A DNA stretch of 64,000 nt from RYN-230 sp963813975 (GTDB lineage: Bacteria; Actinomycetota; Actinomycetes; Streptosporangiales; Streptosporangiaceae). The DNA is taken from contig CAWFAP010000006.1 in NCBI GenBank assembly GCA_963813975.1, positions 1,178,001 through 1,242,000 of the forward strand, given 5' to 3'. Below the pieces are notes generated by a model. That model did no database searches, had not been told where the DNA came from, and saw nothing but the letters and a program-made list of their open reading frames with translations. The number at the start of each line of letters is the position of its first letter. Position 1 is the stretch's first letter. Position numbers and translations under genes: made by a program. This document shows, piece by piece, positions 8,933 to 16,449 of the stretch.

Positions 8933-9907
8933 TCACGGCGCGGGCTCCGGGATGCCGAGGCCCGGCGCCCCCGGCCCGGACTGGGTCAGCTCCAGGCCGG
9001 CCCGGTCCACCCACTCCATCGCCACCCGGGCCCGGTGCACCTTTTCCCGGGCGATGGCCACGGCCTCGCTGGCCAGGTGCAGTCCGCTGGGATACAGCGG
9101 CCGGGAGTTGCGCAGGCCGAATTTCACGTACATGGGCGAGGCCACCGCGACCAGCTCGGCGGCTTCGTGCCCGCGGACCACGCCGCCCATCGAGCTGGGT
9201 GCCTCCACGTACAGGTCGATGGGGAGCGTGGTGGCCGCGCGCAGCTCGGCGAGCAGGCCGAGGGTCATGTCCGAGGGCACGTTGACCGTGTCCGCCCCCA
9301 GCCGCTCCAGCTGGGCCACGCTGAGCGGGTTGCCCGGCGCGAGCATGGCTGAGACCTTCCACACCACCGAGTCCGGGATCTCGCCATCCTTCTGCATCCC
9401 GGCCAGCAGCTCCAGCAGGCCAGTGTCGGCGACCAGGAAGCCGCGGATGCCGCAGTCCACGCCGCGCAGCACGTCGTCGACCGCGTACCGCAGCTGCCGC
9501 GACCCGCGGATCAGCCCGCCCCGCGAGGGCCCCTCGTCGGACTGGGCCAGGCTGCCGATGTCCCACTCCTCGCGCGGGCCCACGAAGAGCGAGATCTCCA
9601 GACCGTGGTCGGCACCGAGCGCGGCCATCTCGGCCAGCTCCTGCTCGGACAGCAGCATCGCCCCGCTGCCCTGCGACACGCGGTTGATAGTGACGCCCTC
9701 GGCCGCAGCCTGCTCCACGACGGCCCGCAGCACGGCCGGGCCCTCCACGCTGGGGATCTCGATCCGGAAGTCGGCCCCGTCCGGGAAGCGGGCCGTGCTG
9801 CGCTGCGGCGCGGCCTCCATCGCGATGCCGCGCCGGGTCAGCGCCGCGACCCCGGTCGCCGGGGCAGTAGTCTCCTGACCGAGGGTTTCCTGGCTCCCCA
9901 GGGTCAT
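8933..9907 (-). CDS. U32-family peptidase-like TIM-barrel protein, about 324 aa
   Basis: The sequence resembles actinobacterial proteins annotated as U32 family peptidases: FRIEIPSVEGPAVLRAVVEQ, then VSQGSGAMLLSEQELAEM, ISLFVGPREEWDIG, GADTVNVPSDMTLGLLAEL and VKFGLRNSRPLYPSG. The alternating strand and helix pattern indicates a TIM barrel. Classical U32 proteases act on collagen, and other members act in RNA or cofactor modification; this branch has no established role known to me. ATG 9907 overlaps the M24-like stop by one base (TGATG; GTG 9910 is an alternative), so the two are coupled. An aldolase-like role in the island would be speculation. Confidence 0.6.
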   Translation of the reverse strand: MTLGSQETLGQETTAPATGVAALTRRGIAMEAAPQRSTARFPDGADFRIEIPSVEGPAVLRAVVEQAAAEGVTINRVSQGSGAMLLSEQELAEMAALGADHGLEISLFVGPREEWDIGSLAQSDEGPSRGGLIRGSRQLRYAVDDVLRGVDCGIRGFLVADTGLLELLAGMQKDGEIPDSVVWKVSAMLAPGNPLSVAQLERLGADTVNVPSDMTLGLLAELRAATTLPIDLYVEAPSSMGGVVRGHEAAELVAVASPMYVKFGLRNSRPLYPSGLHLASEAVAIAREKVHRARVAMEWVDRAGLELTQSGPGAPGLGIPEPAP

Positions 9908-11250
9908 CACGCCACCTCCAGGACCGCCGGGCGCGGCGGTACCAGCTCGTCGTCCTCGGCCGGCCAGCCCGGCCCCGGGCTCCGCGGATCAGTGCTCCGC
10001 GGCCCTGTGGTCCGCGGCCCTGTGGTCCGCGGCCCTGTGGTCCGCGGATCTGTGGTTCGCGGATCCACGGTGTGCGGATCAGTGCTTGGCGGGTCCGCGG
10101 TGTGCGGCCCCGTGGTTCGCGGCTCCAGGCCGGCTGGGACGGCAGTGACCCGTTCCAGCCCGGCGGGTGACACCAGGTAGGTGTCCTCGGCCTTGGCCCC
10201 GCCCGGCAGGCTGGGGTTCCAGGCCACCGCCTGGCCCGCCGCGACCGGGGTGGCGTACCAGCGGGAGCCCCGCTGCGACGGGGCGATCTCGAACTCCCGC
10301 TGTGCGTACCCGATCGGCCCGCCCTGGTAGTGACCGGCCCAGCCGCCCGGGGCGCCCTCCCGGGCATAAGCCTGGTCCAGCGCGGTGAGCACGTCGCCGT
10401 AGCGATTCGGCGGCACGCACGCGGCCAGCGTGTCGCGTTCGATCCGCAGCACCCGCGCCCGCAGCGCGGTGAACTCCGGCGGGGGCGGCCCGGCGGAGGC
10501 GAACCGGGTGGCGGCGGCGTGCAGGCCGCCGCGCCGCGCGACCACGACCGCCATCGCGAGCTCGCGCACCGGGGCACCCACCGCCATCGGGTGCCGGAAT
10601 CGCCGGACGCGGTCGTCTCCGCCGACGATCAGCACCGGGGCGTCCCCGCCGCGTGACTCCAGCAGCTCGGCCACGCGGCCCTGGATATCGAGGTCCCGCT
10701 CACCCGGCCGCCAGGACACCAGCGACTCCTGCAGCGCGGCCGCCGCGTCCGCCCCCAGCTCCCGCAGGTCCTCCTGTTCGGCCGGGGAGAGGGTGAGCCT
10801 CAGGTCGATCAGCTCCTCAGTGGCGTCCACCCGGAACGCGGGGTGCCCGTCGGCGGCCAGGCGGCCCGTATCCGCGCCGGCGATGTCCTGCGCAGCGCGG
10901 ACGAACGCGTCCGGGGCGTACCAGGGCACCGCGACCAGCTCGGCGAACCCGTGCCGGTGCGGCTGGTACTCCTCCCGCACCCGGTCGGCTTCCACCTCGG
11001 TGGTCACCAGCGCCGCCCCGGTATGGGTGGCGACCACCCAGACGAGGTCGGACTGGGCGGTCCGATCCACCGGCGGGGCCACGGCCCCGGTCGCCCAGGC
11101 CACGCTGCCCGGGCCAGTGAGCACGACCCCGGCCACGTCCTCGCGGCCAGCCAGCCAGCTCTCCAGGCGCTCCCGCGCGGCATCCGCGCGGACTACGCTC
11201 CGGGGCGAGTGTTCGGCTATACCGAACAACGTTTTGTGATGTAGAATCAC
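9907..11250 (-). CDS. M24/creatinase-like protein lacking metal ligands, 447 aa
   Basis: An aminopeptidase-P-like N-terminal domain (about residues 25-165) precedes a pita-bread M24-type domain. The His-bearing segment is GHYQGGPIGYAQREFE and the last acidic ligand is retained in KAEDTYLVSPAGLE. The paired aspartates expected in the strand before the TRT-like motif are absent (VARRGGLHAAATRF), and the glutamate normally in an EPG-type motif is Asn (AWNPSLPG). A two-metal peptidase centre is therefore unlikely; creatinase-like non-metal chemistry or a binding role is possible. A ~50-residue Thr/Asp/Pro/Arg repeat tail precedes the C-terminus. GTG 11250 was taken because no other start keeps the N-terminal domain. 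It is the first gene of the long operon. Confidence 0.65.
   Translation of the reverse strand: MILHHKTLFGIAEHSPRSVVRADAARERLESWLAGREDVAGVVLTGPGSVAWATGAVAPPVDRTAQSDLVWVVATHTGAALVTTEVEADRVREEYQPHRHGFAELVAVPWYAPDAFVRAAQDIAGADTGRLAADGHPAFRVDATEELIDLRLTLSPAEQEDLRELGADAAAALQESLVSWRPGERDLDIQGRVAELLESRGGDAPVLIVGGDDRVRRFRHPMAVGAPVRELAMAVVVARRGGLHAAATRFASAGPPPPEFTALRARVLRIERDTLAACVPPNRYGDVLTALDQAYAREGAPGGWAGHYQGGPIGYAQREFEIAPSQRGSRWYATPVAAGQAVAWNPSLPGGAKAEDTYLVSPAGLERVTAVPAGLEPRTTGPHTADPPSTDPHTVDPRTTDPRTTGPRTTGPRTTGPRSTDPRSPGPGWPAEDDELVPPRPAVLEVA
9981..10125. repeat. 15-base repeats encoding a TTGPR-type tail
   Basis: About nine diverged copies of a 15-base unit (core ccctgtggtccgcgg) encode pentapeptides such as PRTTG, PRSTD and PHTVD at the C-terminus of the M24-like protein. 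The three central copies (10003-10047) are almost identical, which indicates recent expansion. Confidence 0.85.
11210..11228. promoter_or_regulatory. Perfect inverted repeat, putative IclR operator 1
   Basis: TGTTCGG and CCGAACA flank a five-base spacer. The half-site TACCGAAC recurs twice near the iclR start (11328 and 11345). The site lies just inside the 5' end of the M24-like gene as called, so binding would block the long operon, or the true start is further downstream. Confidence 0.6.
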
Positions 11251-11256
11251 CCGATC

Positions 11257-11285
11257 ATGGAATCATCCACATATGTCCATGTCAA
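11257..11285 (-). promoter_or_regulatory. Possible promoter of the minus-strand operon
   Basis: On the minus strand TTGACA (11285-11280) is followed after 17 bases by TTCCAT (11262-11257). The -35 box is perfect and the -10 box weak. Transcription would begin at or near GTG 11250, giving a leaderless or nearly leaderless message. Confidence 0.35.
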
Positions 11286-11291
11286 GGCGTT

Positions 11292-11320
11292 TTGAGGGTC
11301 GTTACGGTAACAGATAACGT
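11292..11320 (+). promoter_or_regulatory. Possible promoter of iclR-adh
   Basis: TTGAGG (11292-11297), a 17-base spacer and TAACGT (11315-11320) fit a housekeeping promoter. The predicted start near 11327 coincides with the second operator-like repeat, as expected for autoregulation. Confidence 0.4.
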
Positions 11321-11326
11321 TCTGTG

Positions 11327-11353
11327 ATACCGAACGTTTTGCACTACCGAACA
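11327..11353. promoter_or_regulatory. Direct repeat of TACCGAAC, putative IclR operator 2
   Basis: TACCGAAC occurs at 11328-11335 and again at 11345-11352, 17 bases apart and on the same face as a helical repeat and a half. Both match the right arm of the palindrome at 11210-11228. Confidence 0.5.
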
Positions 11354-11374
11354 ATGGTGTGAGGAAGTGAGCAG

Positions 11375-12196
11375 GTGACAACCGAGCTGGACGGCGCGGG
11401 GGCCGGCCGCTACACGGTCAAGAGCGTGGCCCGGGCGCTGCGGCTGGTCGGCATCGTGGCGGATGGCCCGGCCGAGGGCCAGACGCTGAGCGAGCTGGCG
11501 GCGGCAGTGGGCATCTCCAAGAGCAGCACGCTGGCGTTGGCCCGGACCCTGGAGGCGGCCGGGTTCCTGCGCGAGACCCGCCCTGGCCCGCGGTACACGC
11601 TGGGCACCGCGCTGATCCGGCTGGGCGACATCGTGGGCCGCCAGCTCCCGCTGGGTGATCTGTGCCGCCCGCTGCTCGATGAGCTGTCCGAGACCACCAA
11701 GATGACCACGCGGATCGCGGTGGCCGAGGTCGGCTACCCGGTCTTCATCGCCCGGGTGGACGGGCCGGGCAGCGTGCGGTTCTATACCCCGCTGGGGCAG
11801 CGCGAAGTGCCCTACGCGTCGGCGGCCGGGAAGGCCATCCTGTGCACGATGACCGAACCGGAGGTCCGGCGGGTCTGCGCGGAGGCCGGGATCGGGAACG
11901 CCCCGCGTACCGCGCACACCATCACCGACATCGGCACCCTGCTGGAGAACCTGGCCGGGGCCCGGCGGCTCGGCTTCGCGGTCGACGACGAGGAGGACGC
12001 CGAGGGCGTGTTCTGCGCCGGCGCGGCGTTCTTCGGCCACGACGGCAGCTGTGCGGGCGCGGTCAGCGTGACCGGCATCAAGGGAGACCTGCCCGCATGG
12101 CGGGTGGATGAGCTCGGCCGGACCGTGCGCAGCTACGCCGACAAGGTATCGGCCCTGCTCGGCGGGGCCCCCTACACCGCCCCCGGGGGAGCGTGA
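11375..12196 (+). CDS. IclR-family transcriptional regulator, 273 aa
   Basis: An N-terminal winged helix (about residues 12-80; LSELAAAVGISKSSTLALARTLEAAG is the recognition region, here in two parts around GISKS) is followed by the IclR effector domain with YASAAGKAILCTM, the conserved pocket loop, and the late RRLGFAVDDEEDAEGVFCAGAAF stretch. IclR proteins usually control catabolic operons in response to a sugar acid or aromatic ligand. The gene diverges from the sugar operon and shares its 124-base control region, so it very probably regulates it. GTG 11375 has GAGGAA upstream. Its stop overlaps the dehydrogenase start. Confidence 0.92.
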   Translation: MTTELDGAGAGRYTVKSVARALRLVGIVADGPAEGQTLSELAAAVGISKSSTLALARTLEAAGFLRETRPGPRYTLGTALIRLGDIVGRQLPLGDLCRPLLDELSETTKMTTRIAVAEVGYPVFIARVDGPGSVRFYTPLGQREVPYASAAGKAILCTMTEPEVRRVCAEAGIGNAPRTAHTITDIGTLLENLAGARRLGFAVDDEEDAEGVFCAGAAFFGHDGSCAGAVSVTGIKGDLPAWRVDELGRTVRSYADKVSALLGGAPYTAPGGA

Positions 12197-13284
12197 TGCC
12201 CGGGGCGCCGGAGGGGCCGCAAACCCTGTTCCAGGGGGCGGCCGCGCCCCCCGCCCACCGGCCGGCCACGTCACCCGCCCGCGCGCTGGTCGTGTCCTCA
12301 CCCGGGGCGGTATCGCTGGAGCGGCAGGACCGTCCGGTGCCCGGCCCGGGCGAGGTGCTGATCCAGCCCGCCGCCGTGGGGCTGTGCGGCACCGACCTGG
12401 ACATCCTGGCCGGCCGGATCGATCCCGCGTACGTCCGCTACCCGCTGGTGCTCGGCCACGAATGGAGCGGGACTGTCCTGGCGGGCGGGAATGGCTCATT
12501 GGCGCCCGGCACCCGCGTCGTGGCCGAGGGCATCGTGCCGTGCGGTCACTGCGGGCCCTGCCGGGCCGGCCAGACCAATCTGTGCGAGACCTACGACGAG
12601 ATGGGGTTCACCCGGGACGGGGCCGCGGCGGGGTACGCGGTGGTCGGCGAGACCCTGGTGCACCCCCTGGCCGGCCCAGCCAGCATGGCCGACGGGGCGC
12701 TGGTGGAGCCGGCCTCGGTCGTCTACCGGGGCCTGTCCAGCATCACGGTGAAGCCGGGCCGCCGGGCCCTGGTGGTCGGGGACGGTACCGTGGCCCTGCT
12801 CGCGGTGGCGCTGCTCGGCCTGTGGTCCCCGGCCGAGATCGTGATGCTGGGCCGCCGCCCCGCGCAGGCGGCCCTGGCTGCGACCGCGGGCGCGGCCCGG
12901 TTCGAGACCGATCCGGGCCCGGCCGGCGGCGGTTACGACCTGGTCGTGGAGGCGGCCGGGACCACCGGCGCGGTCCTCACCGCGCTGGCCGCGGCCCGGC
13001 GGGGCGGGACCGTGCTGCTGCTCGGCCTGCCCCCGCACGGGGCCACCGCGGCCGTCCCCGTGGATGACCTGGTCAACAACGACCTCACGATCCGGGCGAG
13101 TTTCGGCTACACCTCGGACGCCTGGCGGGACGTGGTCAGGCTGCTGAACGCGGGCCGGCTCGGGCTGGGCTTCCTGGTCACGCACCGCTTCCCGCTCGGG
13201 GAGTGGGAAGCGGCCCTGGACACCCTGCGCAGCCAGGACACCGGCGTCCCCCGCGGCAAAGTCCTCCTCACCCTCCCGGACTGA
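12193..13284 (+). CDS. Zinc-type alcohol/polyol dehydrogenase, about 363 aa
   Basis: A medium-chain dehydrogenase. Catalytic zinc ligands are Cys in GLCGTDLD and His in LGHEWSG; structural-zinc cysteines are in CGHCGPCRAGQTNLC. A Rossmann region follows, though its glycine motif is unusual (VVGDGTVALLAV). The family oxidises polyols, threonine or sugars with NAD(P). It is coupled to iclR: GTG 12193 overlaps the regulator stop by four bases, and ATG 12196 is an alternative. An extra ~28-residue Pro/Ala-rich N-terminus precedes the fold. In the island it would supply the first oxidation, sugar to lactone or acid; that step is inferred from context. Confidence 0.88.
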   Translation: MMPGAPEGPQTLFQGAAAPPAHRPATSPARALVVSSPGAVSLERQDRPVPGPGEVLIQPAAVGLCGTDLDILAGRIDPAYVRYPLVLGHEWSGTVLAGGNGSLAPGTRVVAEGIVPCGHCGPCRAGQTNLCETYDEMGFTRDGAAAGYAVVGETLVHPLAGPASMADGALVEPASVVYRGLSSITVKPGRRALVVGDGTVALLAVALLGLWSPAEIVMLGRRPAQAALAATAGAARFETDPGPAGGGYDLVVEAAGTTGAVLTALAAARRGGTVLLLGLPPHGATAAVPVDDLVNNDLTIRASFGYTSDAWRDVVRLLNAGRLGLGFLVTHRFPLGEWEAALDTLRSQDTGVPRGKVLLTLPD

Positions 13285-13289
13285 CCGGC

Positions 13290-13308
13290 GGCGGCTCCCG
13301 AGGCCGCC
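13290..13308. terminator. Hairpin between convergent genes
   Basis: GGCGGC (13290-13295) pairs with GCCGCC (13303-13308) over a seven-base loop, directly after the dehydrogenase stop and before the end of the convergent GT87 gene. There is no T run. Confidence 0.45.
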
Positions 13309-13320
13309 TGTGTCCGTTGA

Positions 13321-14844
13321 TCACGTAGATCTGCGGGCCGACGGGGCGGGGCGGGCGGGGCTGGAAGGGCCGGTCGGGCTGGTGGGAGAGGTGGTGACGC
13401 GGGTGCGGAGGGCGGCGCCGATCAGGATGGCGAGCAGGGCCAGGCCGCCGAGCAGAAACGCGTTCCCGGTGAGCAGCTCGACACCGTGCCAGTGATATTC
13501 GGCGAACCAGGGCTGGTCACCGTGCCGGTAGTAGACCTCCGGATCGGTGTTCGGCGGCTGCCAGAGCAGGCCGAGCGAGAACTGGCCCAGGTCGTGCGGC
13601 TCACCCCACAGGCGGCCCGGCCATGCGCCGTACACGACCAGCAGCCCCGCGGCCAGGGCCCAGAACCCCGCGGCCGGCCAGTGCCGGGCCCGGCGCCAGG
13701 GCAGCCCGGCGGTCGCTGCCGCACCCGGCGGCTCGATCCCAGCCACTTCCGCTTTGTCGGCACCATGAGTCACGCCGGCCAGGCCGGCCACCACCGGGGC
13801 GCGCATGGCCCGGACTGCGTAGGCGGCCGCAGCCGCCACCCCGGGGACGATCCACACCCAGTGGTGGTCCCAGCTGACGGGGGAGACCAGCAGCCCGGTC
13901 AGCGCGCAGGCCAGCACCCCGGGCAGCGGGTGGCCGGCCCGGTCGAGCAGGGCCGCGCAGGCCAGCCCGGCCGCCGCGGTGACCAGCGCCACGGCCATCC
14001 ACACCGGCCCGGCGCCGGCCACGCTACCCGCCAGCCGGGTCAGCAGGGCCCGCAGCGACTGGTTACCCTCCCAGCCGACGAAGCCGGTCCGGCCGCCGTT
14101 GAAGAACAGGCCGTCCAGCCACCACCGGCCCGAGTCGGCGGGCGCGACCACGAACCCGGCGGCGACGGTGGCGGCGAACGCCGCGCAGGCCACCGCAGCC
14201 GCCCGGAACTTCCTGGTCAGCAGCAGATACGGGATGAAAATGAGCGGCACCAGCTTGATTCCGGCGGCCACGCCGACGCCCGCGCCCTTCCACCACCGGC
14301 TGGCCCCGGACCGGCCCAGATCCGGCTGGCAGGGCTCCGGCTGGCCCAGGTCCCAGATGATCAGCGCCATCAGGACCAGGTTCACCTGGCCGAGATAGAT
14401 GGTGCGCAGCACCGGCTCGGTCCAGAACACCGCGGCCGCGGCCAGCAGCGTCGCGCCCAGCCGGGTCAGGCCACGGCGGTAGCCGAGCCAGCCGATCGTG
14501 AACCACAGCGTGGCGAGCAGCGCGCCGATGTTGACCACGACGCTGATCGCGGGCAGCACCCGCCACGGGATGAAGGAGACGAGCGCGAACACCACCGCGG
14601 CGAACGGCGTATAGGTGAACTTCAGGTGCAGGTTCTGGTAGCCGCGCCAGCCGTACAGCGGCGCGGCCAGGTGCGGGTCGTACAGGGGCCGGACGTGGCG
14701 CACGATGAGCCCGCCCGACTGGTATACGCCCAGGTTGACCGGATCCAGCGTCCAGTGGTAGGGGTGGCCGGCCTGGTAGGCGAGGTAGCTGCCGAGGATC
14801 ACCGCGAACGCGATGATGCCCGCCACCGCCACCCTGGCCCGCAC
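13321..14844 (-). CDS. GT87-family membrane glycosyltransferase (DUF2029), 507 aa
   Basis: A polytopic membrane protein with about ten hydrophobic helices and the GT87 pattern: an N-terminal helix, a periplasmic loop containing VNLGVYQSGGLIVRHVRPLYD with an early acidic residue, then KFTYTPFAAVVFAL and GQVNLVLMALIIWDL, and the GIKLVPLIF segment. GT87 enzymes such as mycobacterial PimE transfer mannose from polyprenyl phosphate on the outer membrane face. The acceptor here is unknown. The GTG start has GGAGGG five bases upstream. The C-terminal ~25 residues are Ser/Pro/Thr-rich and probably disordered. Confidence 0.82.
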   Translation of the reverse strand: MRARVAVAGIIAFAVILGSYLAYQAGHPYHWTLDPVNLGVYQSGGLIVRHVRPLYDPHLAAPLYGWRGYQNLHLKFTYTPFAAVVFALVSFIPWRVLPAISVVVNIGALLATLWFTIGWLGYRRGLTRLGATLLAAAAVFWTEPVLRTIYLGQVNLVLMALIIWDLGQPEPCQPDLGRSGASRWWKGAGVGVAAGIKLVPLIFIPYLLLTRKFRAAAVACAAFAATVAAGFVVAPADSGRWWLDGLFFNGGRTGFVGWEGNQSLRALLTRLAGSVAGAGPVWMAVALVTAAAGLACAALLDRAGHPLPGVLACALTGLLVSPVSWDHHWVWIVPGVAAAAAYAVRAMRAPVVAGLAGVTHGADKAEVAGIEPPGAAATAGLPWRRARHWPAAGFWALAAGLLVVYGAWPGRLWGEPHDLGQFSLGLLWQPPNTDPEVYYRHGDQPWFAEYHWHGVELLTGNAFLLGGLALLAILIGAALRTRVTTSPTSPTGPSSPARPAPSARRST

Positions 14845-14935
14845 ATTCCCTCCACTGACCCGTCACGTGGGTGGGGCCGAGATTACCCACTTTCGCCGGG
14901 CCGCAGCCGCCTCCGGCCGGCGGCACCCCCGGGCT

Positions 14936-16372
14936 TTACCAGCTCGTGGACAGCGGCATTCCTTCGCTGTAGCCGGCCGCGCTCTGCACCCCGACGGTCG
15001 CACGCTGATGCAGCTCATCCAGGTCGGAGGCGCCAGCGTAGGTGCAGGCGCTGCGCAGCCCGGCCGTGATCCCGTCGATCAGGTCTTCTACCCCGGGCCG
15101 CTGCGGGTCCAGGAACATCCGCGCGGTGGAGATGCCCTCCTCGAACAGCGCCTTGCGGGCCCGGTCGAACGACGAGTCAGCCGCGCTGCGCAGCCGCACC
15201 GCCCGGGCCGACGCCATGCCGAAGCTCTCCTTGTACAGGCGGCCGTCCGGGTCGCGGAACACGTCGCCCGGCGACTCATAGGTGCCCGCGAACCAGGACC
15301 CGATCATCACGTTGGATGCCCCGGCGGCCAGCGCGAGCGCCACGTCCCGGGGGTGGCGGACCCCGCCGTCCGCCCAGACGTGCGCACCCAGCTTCCGGGC
15401 CTGCGCCGCGCACTCCAGGACCGCGCTGAACTGGGGCCGGCCGACCCCGGTCATCATCCGGGTGGTGCACATCGCGCCGGGGCCCACCCCGACCTTGACG
15501 ATGTCCGCGCCTGCCGCGACCAGGTCGGCGACACCCGCCGCGGTGACCACGTTCCCGGCGGCGACCGGCACGTCGGGGCCGACCCCGCGAACCGCCCGCA
15601 GCGCGCTGATCATCTTCTCCTGGTGGCCGTGCGCGGTGTCCACCACCAGCACGTCCACCCCGGCGTCGAGCAGCAGCTTGGCCTTGGCCGCCACGTCGCC
15701 GTTGATACCCAGGGCGGCCCCGATCCGCAGCCGTCCGCCCGTGTCGGTGGCCGGGTCATACAGGGTGGCGCGGAGCGCGCCGGTCCGGGTCAGGATGCCC
15801 ACGCAGCGGCCCTCGGTGTCTACCACCGGGGCCAGCCGGTGCCGCCCGTCGTGCAGCAGGGTGAACGCCCGCTGCGGGTGGGTGCCCGCGGGGAGGGTGA
15901 GCAGCTCGGTGGACATCACGTCGCGCAGCTGGGTGAACCGGTCCACGCCGGTGCAGTCCGACTCGGTCACGACGCCCACCGGGCGCCCGTCCTCGACCAC
16001 GATGACGCCGCCATGCGCCCGCTTGGGCAGCAGGCCCAGCGCCTGGCCGGTGGTGTCACCGGGGCCCAGCGTGATCGGCGTGTCGTGCACCAGGTCACGG
16101 CTCTTCACCCAGGCCACCACGTCGGCGACCACATCGGCCGGGATGTCCTGGGGCAGGATGGCCAGGCCCCCGCGCCGGGCCGCGGTCTCGGCCATCCGGC
16201 GGCCGGACACGGCGGTCATGTTGGCCACCACGACCGGGATCGTGGTACCGCTGCCGTCGTGGGTCGCGAGGTTCACGTCGAGCCGGGACTCCACCGCCGA
16301 CCGGCCGGGGACGAGGAATACGTCGCTGTAGGTCAGGTCATGGGCCGGGACGTTCTCGGTAAGGAATCGCAC
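14936..16372 (-). CDS. guaB1: GuaB1-family IMP dehydrogenase-related protein (likely GMP reductase), 478 aa
   Basis: An IMPDH/GMPR TIM barrel with an inserted pair of CBS domains (about residues 95-205). The catalytic loop GVGPGAMCTTRMM carries the active Cys, and VVDTAHGHQEKM and ADGGVRHPRDVALALAAGA supply the nucleotide and phosphate sites. The protein opens MRFLTENVPAHDLTYSDVFL, characteristic of the actinobacterial GuaB1 branch, whose mycobacterial and streptomycete members act as GMP reductases (GMP to IMP) in purine salvage, not as essential IMPDH. Neighbouring genes are unrelated to purines. Confidence 0.9.
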   Translation of the reverse strand: MRFLTENVPAHDLTYSDVFLVPGRSAVESRLDVNLATHDGSGTTIPVVVANMTAVSGRRMAETAARRGGLAILPQDIPADVVADVVAWVKSRDLVHDTPITLGPGDTTGQALGLLPKRAHGGVIVVEDGRPVGVVTESDCTGVDRFTQLRDVMSTELLTLPAGTHPQRAFTLLHDGRHRLAPVVDTEGRCVGILTRTGALRATLYDPATDTGGRLRIGAALGINGDVAAKAKLLLDAGVDVLVVDTAHGHQEKMISALRAVRGVGPDVPVAAGNVVTAAGVADLVAAGADIVKVGVGPGAMCTTRMMTGVGRPQFSAVLECAAQARKLGAHVWADGGVRHPRDVALALAAGASNVMIGSWFAGTYESPGDVFRDPDGRLYKESFGMASARAVRLRSAADSSFDRARKALFEEGISTARMFLDPQRPGVEDLIDGITAGLRSACTYAGASDLDELHQRATVGVQSAAGYSEGMPLSTSW

Positions 16373-16449
16373 CCTTCGATTCTGCCCGCTGGCAGGCTAT
16401 GCCCGTCCCCGCGCGCCAGCCGCTGGCCGGTTACGCCCATTCCCGCGCC

